DNA of 64,000 nt from DRPN01 sp964599235 (GCA_964599235.1 CAZRDX010000046.1:62001-126000); one strand, 5' to 3'. Numbered from the stretch's first letter, positions 32,512 through 41,759 are shown. Notes: generated from the sequence alone by a model not told the origin. A program made the numbers and translations.

Positions 32512-35085
32512 CTATCGCTCCGTCATCGCCCCCAGCACCTTCTTCAGCTCCTCCACCTCTCTCTTCAGGGCAGCCAGATCGTCCTTCTCTTTGTTCATCT
32601 TCCGCAGACGGGCACGGAGGGTCTCGTTCTCTTTCTCGAGGCGGGCGATCCGCTCCTCTTGCTCCTGCAACGCCCTCAGCATCGGCGTCACCAGCTTGCT
32701 GTAAGCCACCGTCTCCACCCGCCCCCGGGCATCGTAGCTCACAAAGGCAGGGTTCACCTTCTCCACCTCCTCGGCGATCAGCCCCACCTGTTCCACACCT
32801 TTCTCATCGTTCTTGTACACAAAATGAACGGGACGCAAACGATAGAGCCAATCCACATCCTCCAGGCTCCGGATATCCTTCTTGTAACGGCGCGACGAAG
32901 AGAGATAACCAATCTTACCCTGATCATCAATATAAAGATCCCTGTTCGTCGCTCCTACCACATCTCCGTACACCTGCGGCATCTGTATCTCCCCATTGTT
33001 GCGATTGATGACAAGCCACGGTCCGTATTGTAACGAAAAAACCTCACCGAATATTTTCATCTGGTTGCTGCTCCCGTCATAGCTTACGACCATTCCGTAA
33101 TTACCGGCCGGATCTTCGCCGAGGAAGAGCCGGGATGACTGGTTCATCGTATCCGGGGAGATCATGATCTCTCCCATGTTGGTCGACGACACCACATGAA
33201 GAAGGGATCTGGGATCCCGCGTTCCGATGCCCAGACGTCCTTGTACGTAAGCATTCCCGTTCTTATAGACCATGAAAGCGTTCTGTCTCACCACAGAGGA
33301 AAAGTAACGGTACCCGTTCCCCACCACGAACAGAGGGTCACTATCTACCCATTTGGAAGAATCTCCGAGACCTTCGTTCAGTGTTCCCACAACAAAGGAG
33401 TTGTAAGCCCGGGGTTCCAGGTCTTTCCCCGCAGCGATGGAGTACCAGCCGTAGACCTTGTTCCGGTACCCGATGGCCGTGCCGTAGTAGCCCCAGGTTT
33501 TGTTGGCCGTACCCAGGCATACCGAATTGGCACTGTCGGCATGGTTGGCAAACCCCAGTGCCATCGACCGGTAGCCGGCCGCCACATTGGGGCTGAACAC
33601 CAGCATCATGAAAGGAGGAACGGCATAGACCCCCATGTTCCCCAGCGAGATGGCCTCGCTGCCGCTGGCGATGGCGTTGTTGCCCACCGCAAAGCTGTAG
33701 CGTTTTCCCCACGCATGGGCACCCGGCCCCACGGCAAAATTGGCAAAGCCGCTGTCGGTACGTGCCCCCATGCCCAACGCTACCGAATATTCTCCCTGCG
33801 CGATCGTGGGCGAGGTACGCAACAGAAAACCGCCGGTATCCACCTTGTAAGAGCCGATGGCATAACAACCGTCGCCCAGCGCCACGGCACCGTTGCCCAA
33901 AGAAAAAGAGTTGAGCCCGCCCGACAAAGCCTTGTATCCCATGGCCAGGGAGTTATCCCCCAGGGTCACCGAAGAATCACCCAAAGCAATGGAGAAATCC
34001 CCGCGTGCCACGGTACGGTAGCCCAACGCCTGCGAATAGTCCCCTTCCGCCTTGCTCTCAAAACCCGTGGACATGGAGTTGAGCCCCACACTGTCGGGAC
34101 TCTCCACCAGCACACGTCCTGCCAGAAAAGCCTCCTTCTGCGGATACCACAGGATACGCGGCTGACTGGGATCAACCACCTCCACACTGCCCCCCGTGGT
34201 CACATTGAAGTAATCTTTCACACCGGAACCCTTGCTCACACCATAGCCACCAATGGCAAATCCTCCGCGAGGGCCTTTCTGCTGGTCGTTCACATAGACA
34301 CGGGTACTGTCGTCGGTGACACGCAAATACTCGCGGGTCACTCCCTTACCGACCCCATAGCCACCGATAGCAAACCCTCCGCGAGGGCCTTTCCCGTCGC
34401 CGTCATTGATATAGATCCTCACACTGTCGGGGGTCACTCGCATATATTCGACGCCATCCCCCTTGTTCACCCCGAATCCGCCGATGGCAAAGCCGCCACG
34501 CGGGCCCTTCGAAGAAGTGGTGTCCACATAGATGCGTACCCCTTCGTTGTACACGGCGAACACCACCTGTCCATCCTTCCGTCGCACCACAAAAAGAGCC
34601 GAGTCGGAGACGGGATCGTCCCCCTGCACCTCCAGCCGCGTAAGGGTGCCCACACTGCCTGCCTGCAACGCATATGGAACACTCATCAGGGCGGAAACCC
34701 CTAACGTCTCATAGTTGCTTCCTCCTGTCAGATCGGCTTCCACTTTCAGGAAATATGGCCCCTGGTCCCAGTCGATGCCGGAAAACACCCCCTGGTCCGC
34801 CGCCCCCTCACCCACGATCAGAGAGATCAGACCCTGGGCATTCGTCGTCACCTGATGGATCTCGGAATAAACGGCCGTGCCCGTTTCGCTCCCCTGCAGA
34901 ATGCTGAGGCGCAAGCTTACAGAACGATCCTTCACGATCTGCCCCGCAGCATCCCGCACCACCGCCTGATAACTGAAACCCTGCGGCGCCTGAGACCAAA
35001 GCGACCACGGAACAAACAGCAACATGAACAGGATCGATACTTTGACCCTGTCATGTGATGATGAAAACGGATTTTCCTTCTTCAT
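32512..35085 (-). CDS. YadA-head-like surface fibre with S74 self-cleaving chaperone domain
   Basis: An 857-residue secreted protein with a signal peptide ('ILFMLLFVPWSLWSQ'). After an N-terminal domain shared with the pseudogene at 1700 ('FSYQAVVRD', 'QGPYFLKV', 'SVPYALQAG') come three tandem ~37-residue repeats around 'GPRGGFAIGGYGxxKG' (about residues 185-300). Next are many YadA-head-type repeats ('AEGDYSQALGYRTVARGDFSIALGD' style). Residues about 715-790 are an S74 intramolecular chaperone with Ser and Lys in 'SSRRYKKDI' and 'QVGLIAEEVEKV', followed by a ~60-residue coiled coil. S74 domains trimerise fibres and then cut themselves off. No type IX sorting domain is seen, so the export route is unclear. 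Function could be adhesion; the ligand is unknown. Confidence 0.8.
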   Translation of the reverse strand: MKKENPFSSSHDRVKVSILFMLLFVPWSLWSQAPQGFSYQAVVRDAAGQIVKDRSVSLRLSILQGSETGTAVYSEIHQVTTNAQGLISLIVGEGAADQGVFSGIDWDQGPYFLKVEADLTGGSNYETLGVSALMSVPYALQAGSVGTLTRLEVQGDDPVSDSALFVVRRKDGQVVFAVYNEGVRIYVDTTSSKGPRGGFAIGGFGVNKGDGVEYMRVTPDSVRIYINDGDGKGPRGGFAIGGYGVGKGVTREYLRVTDDSTRVYVNDQQKGPRGGFAIGGYGVSKGSGVKDYFNVTTGGSVEVVDPSQPRILWYPQKEAFLAGRVLVESPDSVGLNSMSTGFESKAEGDYSQALGYRTVARGDFSIALGDSSVTLGDNSLAMGYKALSGGLNSFSLGNGAVALGDGCYAIGSYKVDTGGFLLRTSPTIAQGEYSVALGMGARTDSGFANFAVGPGAHAWGKRYSFAVGNNAIASGSEAISLGNMGVYAVPPFMMLVFSPNVAAGYRSMALGFANHADSANSVCLGTANKTWGYYGTAIGYRNKVYGWYSIAAGKDLEPRAYNSFVVGTLNEGLGDSSKWVDSDPLFVVGNGYRYFSSVVRQNAFMVYKNGNAYVQGRLGIGTRDPRSLLHVVSSTNMGEIMISPDTMNQSSRLFLGEDPAGNYGMVVSYDGSSNQMKIFGEVFSLQYGPWLVINRNNGEIQMPQVYGDVVGATNRDLYIDDQGKIGYLSSSRRYKKDIRSLEDVDWLYRLRPVHFVYKNDEKGVEQVGLIAEEVEKVNPAFVSYDARGRVETVAYSKLVTPMLRALQEQEERIARLEKENETLRARLRKMNKEKDDLAALKREVEELKKVLGAMTER

Positions 35086-35198
35086 GACAAAGTTTTTACA
35101 GAATCAAAATATTTACAATTTATGGATATTTTCACAAAAGTTCAACGTTCTCTCTTCTTAATACCATTTCCGCGCCGGGAACGTTGCACGAACAGAGC

Positions 35199-35233
35199 AA
35201 AAAAAAGATCCCGGAAGATGTTCCGGGATCTTT
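35199..35233 (-). terminator. Rho-independent terminator of the lipid A operon
   Basis: AAAGATCCCGGAA and TTCCGGGATCTTT form a 13-bp stem with a 4-base loop, and on the minus strand it is followed by a T-run. It lies 24 bases after the lpxA stop. Confidence 0.92.
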
Positions 35234-35256
35234 GATACCTTGTGTTCCGGGCAGGA

Positions 35257-36033
35257 TCAGACGCCGCTGCGGATGATTCCCCGGCTGGAGTTCCGGATGA
35301 AGTTGAGGATCTCGTTCCTTTCCGGGGTGGGTTCGAATTCCTTTTCGATGATCTCGAGTGCCTGGGAAACGGTGTATCCCCGGAGGTAGATGGTTCGGTA
35401 GATGTCCTGGATCTCATTGATCTTCTCGTTGCTGAAGCCGCGCCGGCGCAGTCCCACGGAGTTGACGCCCATGTAACTGAGGGGATCACGGTCGGCTTTC
35501 ACATAGGGAGGAACATCCTTGCGCACCTTCCCGGCTCCTCCCACCATCACATGGGCTCCCACGTGCACGAACTGATGCACCAGCGTGCCCCCGGCCAGGA
35601 TCGCCCAGTCGTGCACCTTCACCTCACCGGCCAAGGAAGCGTTGTTGACCAGGATGCAGTGGTTGCCCACCTCACAGTCGTGGGCGATGTGCACATAGGC
35701 CATCAGCAGGTTGTCGTTGCCGATCACTGTCTTCCAGGCCGCCTTCGTACCCCGGTTGATGGTCACGAACTCACGGATGGTGTTGTTGTCCCCTATCTCC
35801 ACCGTGGTCTCCTCCCCTTCGAACTTGAGATCCTGCGGGATGGCTCCGATCACGGCACCGGGGAAGATCTTGCAGTTCTTCCCGATGCGTGTGCCGTCCA
35901 TGATCGTCACGTTGGGACCTATCCAAGTACCGTCGCCGATCACCACATCCGCCGCAATGGAGGTAAAAGGCCCGACCGACACATTCTCGCCGAGACGCGC
36001 GTCGGGATGGACATCTGAGAATTTATGTATCAT
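35257..36033 (-). CDS. lpxA: UDP-N-acetylglucosamine acyltransferase LpxA
   Basis: A 258-residue left-handed beta-helix enzyme that transfers a 3-hydroxyacyl chain from ACP to UDP-GlcNAc, the first step of lipid A synthesis. Hexapeptide repeats run through the first 190 residues; 'MAYVHIAHDCEVGNHCIL' contains the catalytic histidine and 'GAHVMVGGAGKVRKDVPPY' is conserved. The C-terminal helices ('NSVGLRRRGFSNEKINEIQDIYR' region) complete the fold. It is last in the operon, 3 bases after lpxC-fabZ, with a strong terminator. Confidence 0.97.
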   Translation of the reverse strand: MIHKFSDVHPDARLGENVSVGPFTSIAADVVIGDGTWIGPNVTIMDGTRIGKNCKIFPGAVIGAIPQDLKFEGEETTVEIGDNNTIREFVTINRGTKAAWKTVIGNDNLLMAYVHIAHDCEVGNHCILVNNASLAGEVKVHDWAILAGGTLVHQFVHVGAHVMVGGAGKVRKDVPPYVKADRDPLSYMGVNSVGLRRRGFSNEKINEIQDIYRTIYLRGYTVSQALEIIEKEFEPTPERNEILNFIRNSSRGIIRSGV

Positions 36034-36036
36034 CGT

Positions 36037-37431
36037 TCATTTTTTTCTGAATACCTGGGCCATCAGTTCTCCTTCCACCACAAGACGGTTCCCCACAAAA
36101 GCCTGGGCAAAGACGGTGACAATGCCGCGACGGATGGGACCGGACAGCACCACCTTGGCAATGAGCGTATCACCCGGCACCACCTTGCTTTTGAACTTCA
36201 CCTTGTCGATCTTGAGGAAATAGGTTCCGTAATTCTCCGGGTCAGGAACGGTATTGAGCACCAGCATCCCCCCCACCTGGGCCATGAACTCGATCTGCAG
36301 CACCCCCGGCATCACCGGCTCGTCGGGAAAGTGCCCCTGGAAAAAGAGCTCGTCATAGGTCAGGTTCTTCAGACCTATGACACTTTCATCGTCCATGTAA
36401 AGGATCTTGTCCACCAGAAGGAAAGGATAGCGGTGCGGGAGTCTCTTGCGCACCTCCACCACATCCAACAGCGGTGGCACATTGGGATCGTAAACCGGGA
36501 TGTCTTTCTGTGCTTCGGCTTTCTTGATGGCGCGGCGGATCATCCGGGCGAACTCGGTATTGGCCTTGTGGCCGGGCCGGGTGGCCACGATCTTACCCTT
36601 GATGGGCTTGCCCACCAAAGCAATGTCTCCCATCAGATCCAGCAGCTTGTGACGGGCCGGCTCATTGGGAAAATGCAAATCCACATTGCTGAGGATACCC
36701 TCCGAATTGGCCTTGATATGAGGCTTGTGGAAAAGATCGGCAACACGATCGATCTCTTCCTGCTCCACCTTGCGGTCGAGGATCACGATGGCATTGTCCA
36801 GATCACCTCCTTTGATCTTGTTCTGGCTCGCCAACGCCTCCAGCTCATGAAAAAAGACGAACGTACGTGCCATGGCGATCTCTTTCTCGAAATCTTCCCG
36901 CTTGTTGAGGATGGCATACTGGTTCCCCAGAACTTTCGAATTGTAATCGATGAGCACGTTGATACTGAGGTGATCGTCGGGATAGATCATCAGGTCGACG
37001 CCGCGCTCCTCGTCGGAATAGGCGATCTTCTCCTTTACCTCGAAATAGTCCCTTTTGGCATCCTGCTCCACGATGCCGGCCTTCCGGAAAGCCTCCACAT
37101 ATTTGATCGAGCTGCCGTCGAGGATGGGTGCTTCGGGGCCATCGATCTCGATAAGAGCGTTGTCGATACCCATACCATAGAGGGCGGCCATCACATGTTC
37201 GATGGTCGCCACACTGGCGCCGTTTTGTTCGATGGTGGTGCCGCGCAAAGTCTCGGTCACATGGTCGGCTAGGGCCTTGATCTGCGGCGCCCCCTCCAGG
37301 TCGGTCCGCACGAAAACGTAGCCGTGCCCCTCCGGTGCCGGCTTGAAGGTGATCGTCACCTCCACACCCGTATGCAATCCCCTACCGGAAAGGGACACTT
37401 CCCGTTGCAGTGTTCTCTGTCTTTCGCTCAT
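36037..37431 (-). CDS. lpxC-fabZ: Bifunctional LpxC deacetylase-FabZ dehydratase
   Basis: A 464-residue natural fusion typical of Bacteroidota. Residues 1-300 are LpxC, the zinc deacetylase that commits to lipid A: 'SLSGRGLHTGVEVTI', zinc ligand His in 'ATIEHVMAALYGMGIDN', and the HKxxDxxGD site in 'HKLLDLMGDIALVG'. Residues about 320-464 are FabZ, the 3-hydroxyacyl-ACP dehydratase, with 'LPHRYPFLLVDKI' and catalytic His/Glu in 'GHFPDEPVMPGVLQIE'. The fusion ties fatty-acid elongation and lipid A synthesis, which share the 3-hydroxyacyl-ACP pool. It lies 86 bases after lpxD and 3 bases before lpxA. Confidence 0.97.
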   Translation of the reverse strand: MSERQRTLQREVSLSGRGLHTGVEVTITFKPAPEGHGYVFVRTDLEGAPQIKALADHVTETLRGTTIEQNGASVATIEHVMAALYGMGIDNALIEIDGPEAPILDGSSIKYVEAFRKAGIVEQDAKRDYFEVKEKIAYSDEERGVDLMIYPDDHLSINVLIDYNSKVLGNQYAILNKREDFEKEIAMARTFVFFHELEALASQNKIKGGDLDNAIVILDRKVEQEEIDRVADLFHKPHIKANSEGILSNVDLHFPNEPARHKLLDLMGDIALVGKPIKGKIVATRPGHKANTEFARMIRRAIKKAEAQKDIPVYDPNVPPLLDVVEVRKRLPHRYPFLLVDKILYMDDESVIGLKNLTYDELFFQGHFPDEPVMPGVLQIEFMAQVGGMLVLNTVPDPENYGTYFLKIDKVKFKSKVVPGDTLIAKVVLSGPIRRGIVTVFAQAFVGNRLVVEGELMAQVFRKK

Positions 37432-37517
37432 TGAGTATGATTTACGCTTAAAAAAACGGACGCAAGATACAAAAATTCACAGAAATGCAGCCCGTCCCAC
37501 CGTCAGCTTCCTCCGGT

Positions 37518-38564
37518 TCAATCCTCGTCTTTTCTGCCTTCCAGTTCCTTCAGTTTCTTTTCCAGCTCCTCCACCCGCCGGAACAGGTCGGGCAGCCGCT
37601 TGTTGTAGATCACCCCCCGCTGGAACTGCATTATGGGCACGGCCGGTATTCCTTCGAGGACGGCATTTTCCTTCTTGATGTTCCCCGGCACGCCGGTCTT
37701 GGCCGCGATCTTCACCCCGTCGGCGATGGTAAGATGACCGCTGATACCCACCTGCCCGCCGAACATGCAGTTACGTCCGATCTTCGTCGAGCCTGCAATG
37801 CCGGTCTGTGCAGCCATCACCGTGCGTTCACCTACCTCCACATTGTGTCCTATCTGGATCAGATTGTCGATCTTGACCCCTTTCCGGATGAGGGTCGCTC
37901 CCATCGTAGCCCGGTCGATCGTCACATTGGCACCGATCTCGACATCATCCTCGATCTTCACGATCCCCACCTGCGGCACCTTGGTATACTCCTCCCCGGT
38001 AGGAGCAAAACCAAACCCGTCGGCACCGATGACACTCCCGGCATGGATGACGCAGTTGCGGCCGATCTCGCAGCCATGGTAGATCTTTACACCGTAATAG
38101 ACGACCGTCCCTTCGCCCAGTTTCGCCCCCTCACCTATAAAGACATGGGCATGGACACGCACGCCGTCGGCCAGTACGACACCTTTGCTCACTACGGCGA
38201 ACGGCCCTACATACACATCCTTGCCCAGCGTCGCCCCCTCTTCCACCAGGGCCAGCTCATGGATACCCACCGGCTGTTCCCGCTGCCCCTCGACCAGCTT
38301 CAGCAGACGGGCCAATGCCTCGTAAGCATTGTCCACACGGATCAGCACGGCCTTCACCGGACGCTGCGGGACAAAATCCTTGTTGACCAGCACCGCCGTA
38401 GCCCCCGTAGTGTAAATGTACTTCTCATAAGCAGGATTGGCCAGAAAGGTCAGGTCACCTTCCCCTGCCTCCTCGATCTTGCCGACATTGCGCAACGACT
38501 TCGTCTCATCCCCTTCCACCTCGCCCCCGAGGTATTCGGCGATCATCTTGACCGTGTATTCCAT
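37518..38564 (-). CDS. lpxD: UDP-3-O-acylglucosamine N-acyltransferase LpxD
   Basis: A 348-residue enzyme that adds the second 3-hydroxyacyl chain to the lipid A precursor. Start 38564 gives the family N-terminus 'YTVKMIAEYLGGEVEGD'; the longer frame overlaps the upstream HD gene. 'DLTFLANPAYEKYI' belongs to the N-terminal uridine-binding domain; the hexapeptide helix has 'GVKIYHGCEIGRNCVIHAGSVIGADGFGF' (split blocks) and the catalytic His in 'QIGHNVEVGERTVMAAQTGIAGS'. The C-terminus is a coiled helix ('RRVEELEKKLKELEGRK'). It lies in the order HD hydrolase, lpxD, lpxC-fabZ, lpxA. Confidence 0.97.
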   Translation of the reverse strand: MEYTVKMIAEYLGGEVEGDETKSLRNVGKIEEAGEGDLTFLANPAYEKYIYTTGATAVLVNKDFVPQRPVKAVLIRVDNAYEALARLLKLVEGQREQPVGIHELALVEEGATLGKDVYVGPFAVVSKGVVLADGVRVHAHVFIGEGAKLGEGTVVYYGVKIYHGCEIGRNCVIHAGSVIGADGFGFAPTGEEYTKVPQVGIVKIEDDVEIGANVTIDRATMGATLIRKGVKIDNLIQIGHNVEVGERTVMAAQTGIAGSTKIGRNCMFGGQVGISGHLTIADGVKIAAKTGVPGNIKKENAVLEGIPAVPIMQFQRGVIYNKRLPDLFRRVEELEKKLKELEGRKDED

Positions 38565-38578
38565 GGTATTTAAGTCAT

Positions 38579-39850
38579 TTAGGATTGAACATCGGAATAT
38601 TCCTTGGGATAACAAAAGATATGCTTCTCCACTATGCGCGAAAGCACCTGCTCATCCATGATCTCCGACACTTCAGTAATGTCTTTCACCGTACCGTCTT
38701 TCCGCAGAATACGGATCTGCTGCCCTGTGGGAGAATAGGCCAGGTTGCTGATGGTGCCGGTGAAGACGAAACTCCCGATCTCTTCCGCCGAGAGGCCCAT
38801 TGCCTCACCCACCTCTTTCCGCAGTCTCTCCACCCGTTCCTCCGAAAAAGGATGGCTCTGGATCTCCACGTGGAAGAGCTGTCTGTTCACCAGCCTGCGG
38901 CATAGCTGGGCCAGCACCCTGTCGCTGCTCTCCGACCATACTTTGGCCGAGGCGATGATATCGTTGTCGTCGAGAAGAGCGAACCACCCGAGGAGCTCCC
39001 GCAGAGCATCCTCCGGCATCCCGACTCCCGAAATACGGTATTGACCGTAAAGGAAATAGCGGAGCGCCGGCGTGCAGAACAGATCATGTCCTTCACGTGC
39101 CAGACGGTGCGCCCTGGCCAGGATCTTCACCAGCAATTGTTCGGCAGCCACCACCGTCTTATGAAAATAGACCTGCCAGTACATCAGCCGACGTGCCAGC
39201 ACGAACTTCTCGATCGAATAGATCCCCTTCTCCTCTACCACCAGCTCATCATCCACCACATTCAGCATCTTGATGATCCGCTCCAGACCGATCACCCCCT
39301 CGGCCACACCCGTGAAATAGCTGTCACGCTGCAGATAGTCGAGCCTGTCCATATCAAGTTGGCCCGAGATGAGCTGGTTGAGGAACCTTTTGGGATATTC
39401 CCCGCGGTAGATCCGTATGGCGGTGGTCAGAGCCCCGCCGAACTCTTCATTGAGTTGTTCCATGAACAGCAGCGACAGCTGCTCGTGGCTCAGCTCACGA
39501 ATGATGGTCTCCTCCAGTGCATGGGAAAAAGGACCATGGCCGATATCGTGCAAAAGAATGGCGACGCGGGCCGCCATCTCCTCCTCGTCCGTGACCTCCA
39601 CCCCCTTGCTGCGCAACGAATGAAGCGTCTCCCCCATCAGATAGGCCGCCCCCAGGCTGTGCTGAAAACGCGTATGATTCGCCCCCGGATAGACCAGTGA
39701 GGTGAGCCCCAGCTGCCGTATCCGCCGCAGACGCTGAAACCACGGATGCTCCATCAAACGGAACAGAAGCGACGGCCCCACCGGAATGAAACCATACACC
39801 GGATCATTGATGATCTTCCGCTTGTCGTTGTCGGCTCCTCCCGGCATCAT
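38579..39850 (-). CDS. HD-domain phosphohydrolase
   Basis: A 423-residue protein from the ATG at 39850; the longer frame begins with TTG. An HD domain lies in the first ~200 residues: 'RLRRIRQLGLTSLVYPGANHTRFQHSLG', 'ARVAILLHDIGHGPFSHALE' (His-Asp pair), 'SGQLDMDRLDYLQRDSYFTGV' (final Asp). It is closest in architecture to YdhJ/SAMHD1-type dNTP triphosphohydrolases, but substrate is not known. It is first in the lipid A operon with its stop just before lpxD, an arrangement common in Bacteroidota. It is divergent from rimP. The operon link to lipid A does not by itself tell the function. Confidence 0.88.
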   Translation of the reverse strand: MMPGGADNDKRKIINDPVYGFIPVGPSLLFRLMEHPWFQRLRRIRQLGLTSLVYPGANHTRFQHSLGAAYLMGETLHSLRSKGVEVTDEEEMAARVAILLHDIGHGPFSHALEETIIRELSHEQLSLLFMEQLNEEFGGALTTAIRIYRGEYPKRFLNQLISGQLDMDRLDYLQRDSYFTGVAEGVIGLERIIKMLNVVDDELVVEEKGIYSIEKFVLARRLMYWQVYFHKTVVAAEQLLVKILARAHRLAREGHDLFCTPALRYFLYGQYRISGVGMPEDALRELLGWFALLDDNDIIASAKVWSESSDRVLAQLCRRLVNRQLFHVEIQSHPFSEERVERLRKEVGEAMGLSAEEIGSFVFTGTISNLAYSPTGQQIRILRKDGTVKDITEVSEIMDEQVLSRIVEKHIFCYPKEYSDVQS

Positions 39851-39919
39851 CGTGGTCAATGTAAGATCAGGCCGCAAATTAGGATATTTTTCCTTTATCT
39901 GTTGAGTAAAAACCGATTA

Positions 39920-39951
39920 TTTGTGTTTTACGGGGAAAACGCTTATCTTTG
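39920..39951 (+). promoter_or_regulatory. Promoter of the rimP-nusA-infB operon
   Basis: TTTG (39920-39923) within TTTGTGTTTT, 20 bases, TATCTTTG (39944-39951). This is a close match to the Bacteroidota consensus and nearly the same as the initiator-tRNA promoter at 60736. It puts the transcript start around 39958. Confidence 0.75.
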
Positions 39952-39976
39952 CAGCTGAAATGCGGCGAGTGAAATG

Positions 39977-40003
39977 ACAGGGGACCATGTCCCCTGTTTT
40001 ATT
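39977..40003 (+). promoter_or_regulatory. Terminator-like hairpin in the rimP leader
   Basis: ACAGGGGAC and GTCCCCTGT form a perfect 9-bp stem with a CAT loop, followed by TTTTATT, 11 bases before the rimP start and after the promoter. It has the form of an intrinsic terminator inside a leader, so it may be an attenuator. Because the operon encodes NusA, which alters pausing and termination, feedback is plausible. Confidence 0.65.
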
Positions 40004-40014
40004 AGAGAACAGAC

Positions 40015-40488
40015 ATGATCAAAAAAGAAACGATTGAGAAGATCCTGGAGAGCTACCCCGGCAGGGAGGGATTGCTGATCGTCCATCTGCACATCTCCCC
40101 CGCCAACAAGATCTCGCTGTTCGCCGACAGAATGGAGGGCATCACCATCGACGAGTGTGTGAACATCTCCCGCCACATCGAACAGCACCTCGACCGCGAC
40201 CAGGAAGATTTCGAACTGATCGTCTCCTCCCCCGGCCTCGACATGCCGTTCCTCATCCACGAACAATATGTCAAGAACGTGGGTAAGAAAGTGAAAGTCA
40301 GACTCACCGACAAAAAAGAAATGAAAGGCTTGCTGAGGGAGGTCACGGACGAGGGGATCGTCCTGGAAGAAGAAGAGAAAAAAAAGAAGAAAAAAAACTC
40401 TGCCCCCAAGGAAGGCCCAGGCGGCCCGCGTCGCCATCACCTTCCCTTCACGCAGATCGAACAAACCAAACTGATCATCGAATTTTAA
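40015..40488 (+). CDS. rimP: Ribosome maturation factor RimP
   Basis: A 157-residue protein needed for assembly of the 30S subunit. The N-terminal domain has 'GREGLLIVHLHISPANKISLFADRMEGITIDECVNISRHIE' (in separate blocks) and the linker 'LIVSSPGLDMPF', the family hallmark being SSPG. The C-terminal SH3-like domain contains a lysine-rich loop ('EEKKKKKKNS') and ends in 'HLPFTQIEQTKLIIEF'. It is first of the conserved rimP-nusA-infB operon, 23 bases before nusA. Confidence 0.95.
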   Translation: MIKKETIEKILESYPGREGLLIVHLHISPANKISLFADRMEGITIDECVNISRHIEQHLDRDQEDFELIVSSPGLDMPFLIHEQYVKNVGKKVKVRLTDKKEMKGLLREVTDEGIVLEEEEKKKKKKNSAPKEGPGGPRRHHLPFTQIEQTKLIIEF

Positions 40489-40511
40489 CAACACTTGGGA
40501 GGGAATAAACC

Positions 40512-41747
40512 ATGGAGAACCTGAACCTGAGCGACACCTTCGCCGAATTCAAGGAGAACAAGAACATCGACCGCGTCACGATGATGAACGTGCTGGAAGA
40601 GGTCATCCGGCAACAGCTGAGAAAAAAATACGGTACCGATGAGAATTTCGACGTCATCATCAACATCGACAAGGGCGACTTTGAGATCTGGCGCAACCGG
40701 TTGGTGGTGGAAGACGACGAGTTCGAGGATCCCACTTTCCAGATCCCGCTCTCCGAGGCCAAAAAGATCGACGAGGACTATGAGGTGGGCGAAGAGGTGA
40801 CCGACGAGGTGAAATGGCGCGACTTCAAACGACGGGATATCCTGGCCATACGCCAGAACCTGGCCGGCAGGATCCAGGAACTGGAAAAAGCCAACGTATA
40901 CAACAAATACAAGGACCGCGTGGGAGAGATCGTCATCGGCGAAGTCCATCAGATATGGAAAAGAGAAACCCTCGTCCTCGACGACGAAGGCAATGAGCTC
41001 ATCCTTCCCAAAAGCGAGCAGATCCCTTCCGATTACTTCCGTAAGGGGGATACCATCCGTGCCGTGGTGATCAAAGTGGAGATGCAGAACAAAGGACCCC
41101 TGATCGTTCTCTCACGCACCTCACCCGTCTTCCTGGAGCGTCTCTTCGAACTGGAGGTGCCCGAGATCTTTGACGGGCTGATCACCATCAAGAAGATCGT
41201 GCGCGTCCCCGGCGAACGCGCCAAAGTGGCCGTCGAATCGTACGACGAGCGTATCGACCCCGTAGGGGCCTGCGTGGGAATGAAAGGCTCCCGCATCCAT
41301 GGCATCGTGCGCGAACTGAAGAACGAGAACATCGACGTCATCAACTACACCACCAACACGCAGCTCTTCATCCAGCGGGCCCTAAGCCCCGCCAAGATCA
41401 GCTCGATCAAGATCTTCGAGGACGAGAAAAAGGCAGAGGTCTACCTCAAACCCAGCGAGGTCTCCCTCGCCATCGGAAAAGGCGGGCTCAACATCCGCCT
41501 GGCCAGCCAGCTCACCGGATACGAGATCGAAGTGTACCGCGAATCCGAAGATGAAGAAGAAGATGTCAACCTCGAAGAGTTCGCCGACGAGATCGAAGGC
41601 TGGATCCTCGACGAACTCAAAGCCATCGGCTGCGATACCGCCAAAAGCGTGCTTGAACTCACCGACGAGGAACTGGAAAAACGTACCGACCTCGAGATCG
41701 AGACCATCCGCGAGGTCAAAAAGATCCTGCAGGCCGAATTCGAATAA
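40512..41747 (+). CDS. nusA: Transcription termination/antitermination factor NusA
   Basis: A 411-residue NusA: N-terminal polymerase-binding domain (1-130), S1 domain ('DRVGEIVIGEVHQIWKRETLVL' region), then KH1 and KH2 ('RTSPVFLERLFELEVPEIFDGLI', 'GACVGMKGSRIHGIVRELKNENIDVI', 'AIGKGGLNIRLASQLTGYEIEVY' in blocks). A short acidic C-terminal domain with a single helix-hairpin unit follows instead of the two AR repeats of E. coli, normal for this phylum. It binds elongating RNA polymerase. A GGAGGG motif lies before the start, one of few good ribosome sites here. Confidence 0.97.
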   Translation: MENLNLSDTFAEFKENKNIDRVTMMNVLEEVIRQQLRKKYGTDENFDVIINIDKGDFEIWRNRLVVEDDEFEDPTFQIPLSEAKKIDEDYEVGEEVTDEVKWRDFKRRDILAIRQNLAGRIQELEKANVYNKYKDRVGEIVIGEVHQIWKRETLVLDDEGNELILPKSEQIPSDYFRKGDTIRAVVIKVEMQNKGPLIVLSRTSPVFLERLFELEVPEIFDGLITIKKIVRVPGERAKVAVESYDERIDPVGACVGMKGSRIHGIVRELKNENIDVINYTTNTQLFIQRALSPAKISSIKIFEDEKKAEVYLKPSEVSLAIGKGGLNIRLASQLTGYEIEVYRESEDEEEDVNLEEFADEIEGWILDELKAIGCDTAKSVLELTDEELEKRTDLEIETIREVKKILQAEFE

Positions 41748-41759
41748 TAATCAGCGATA

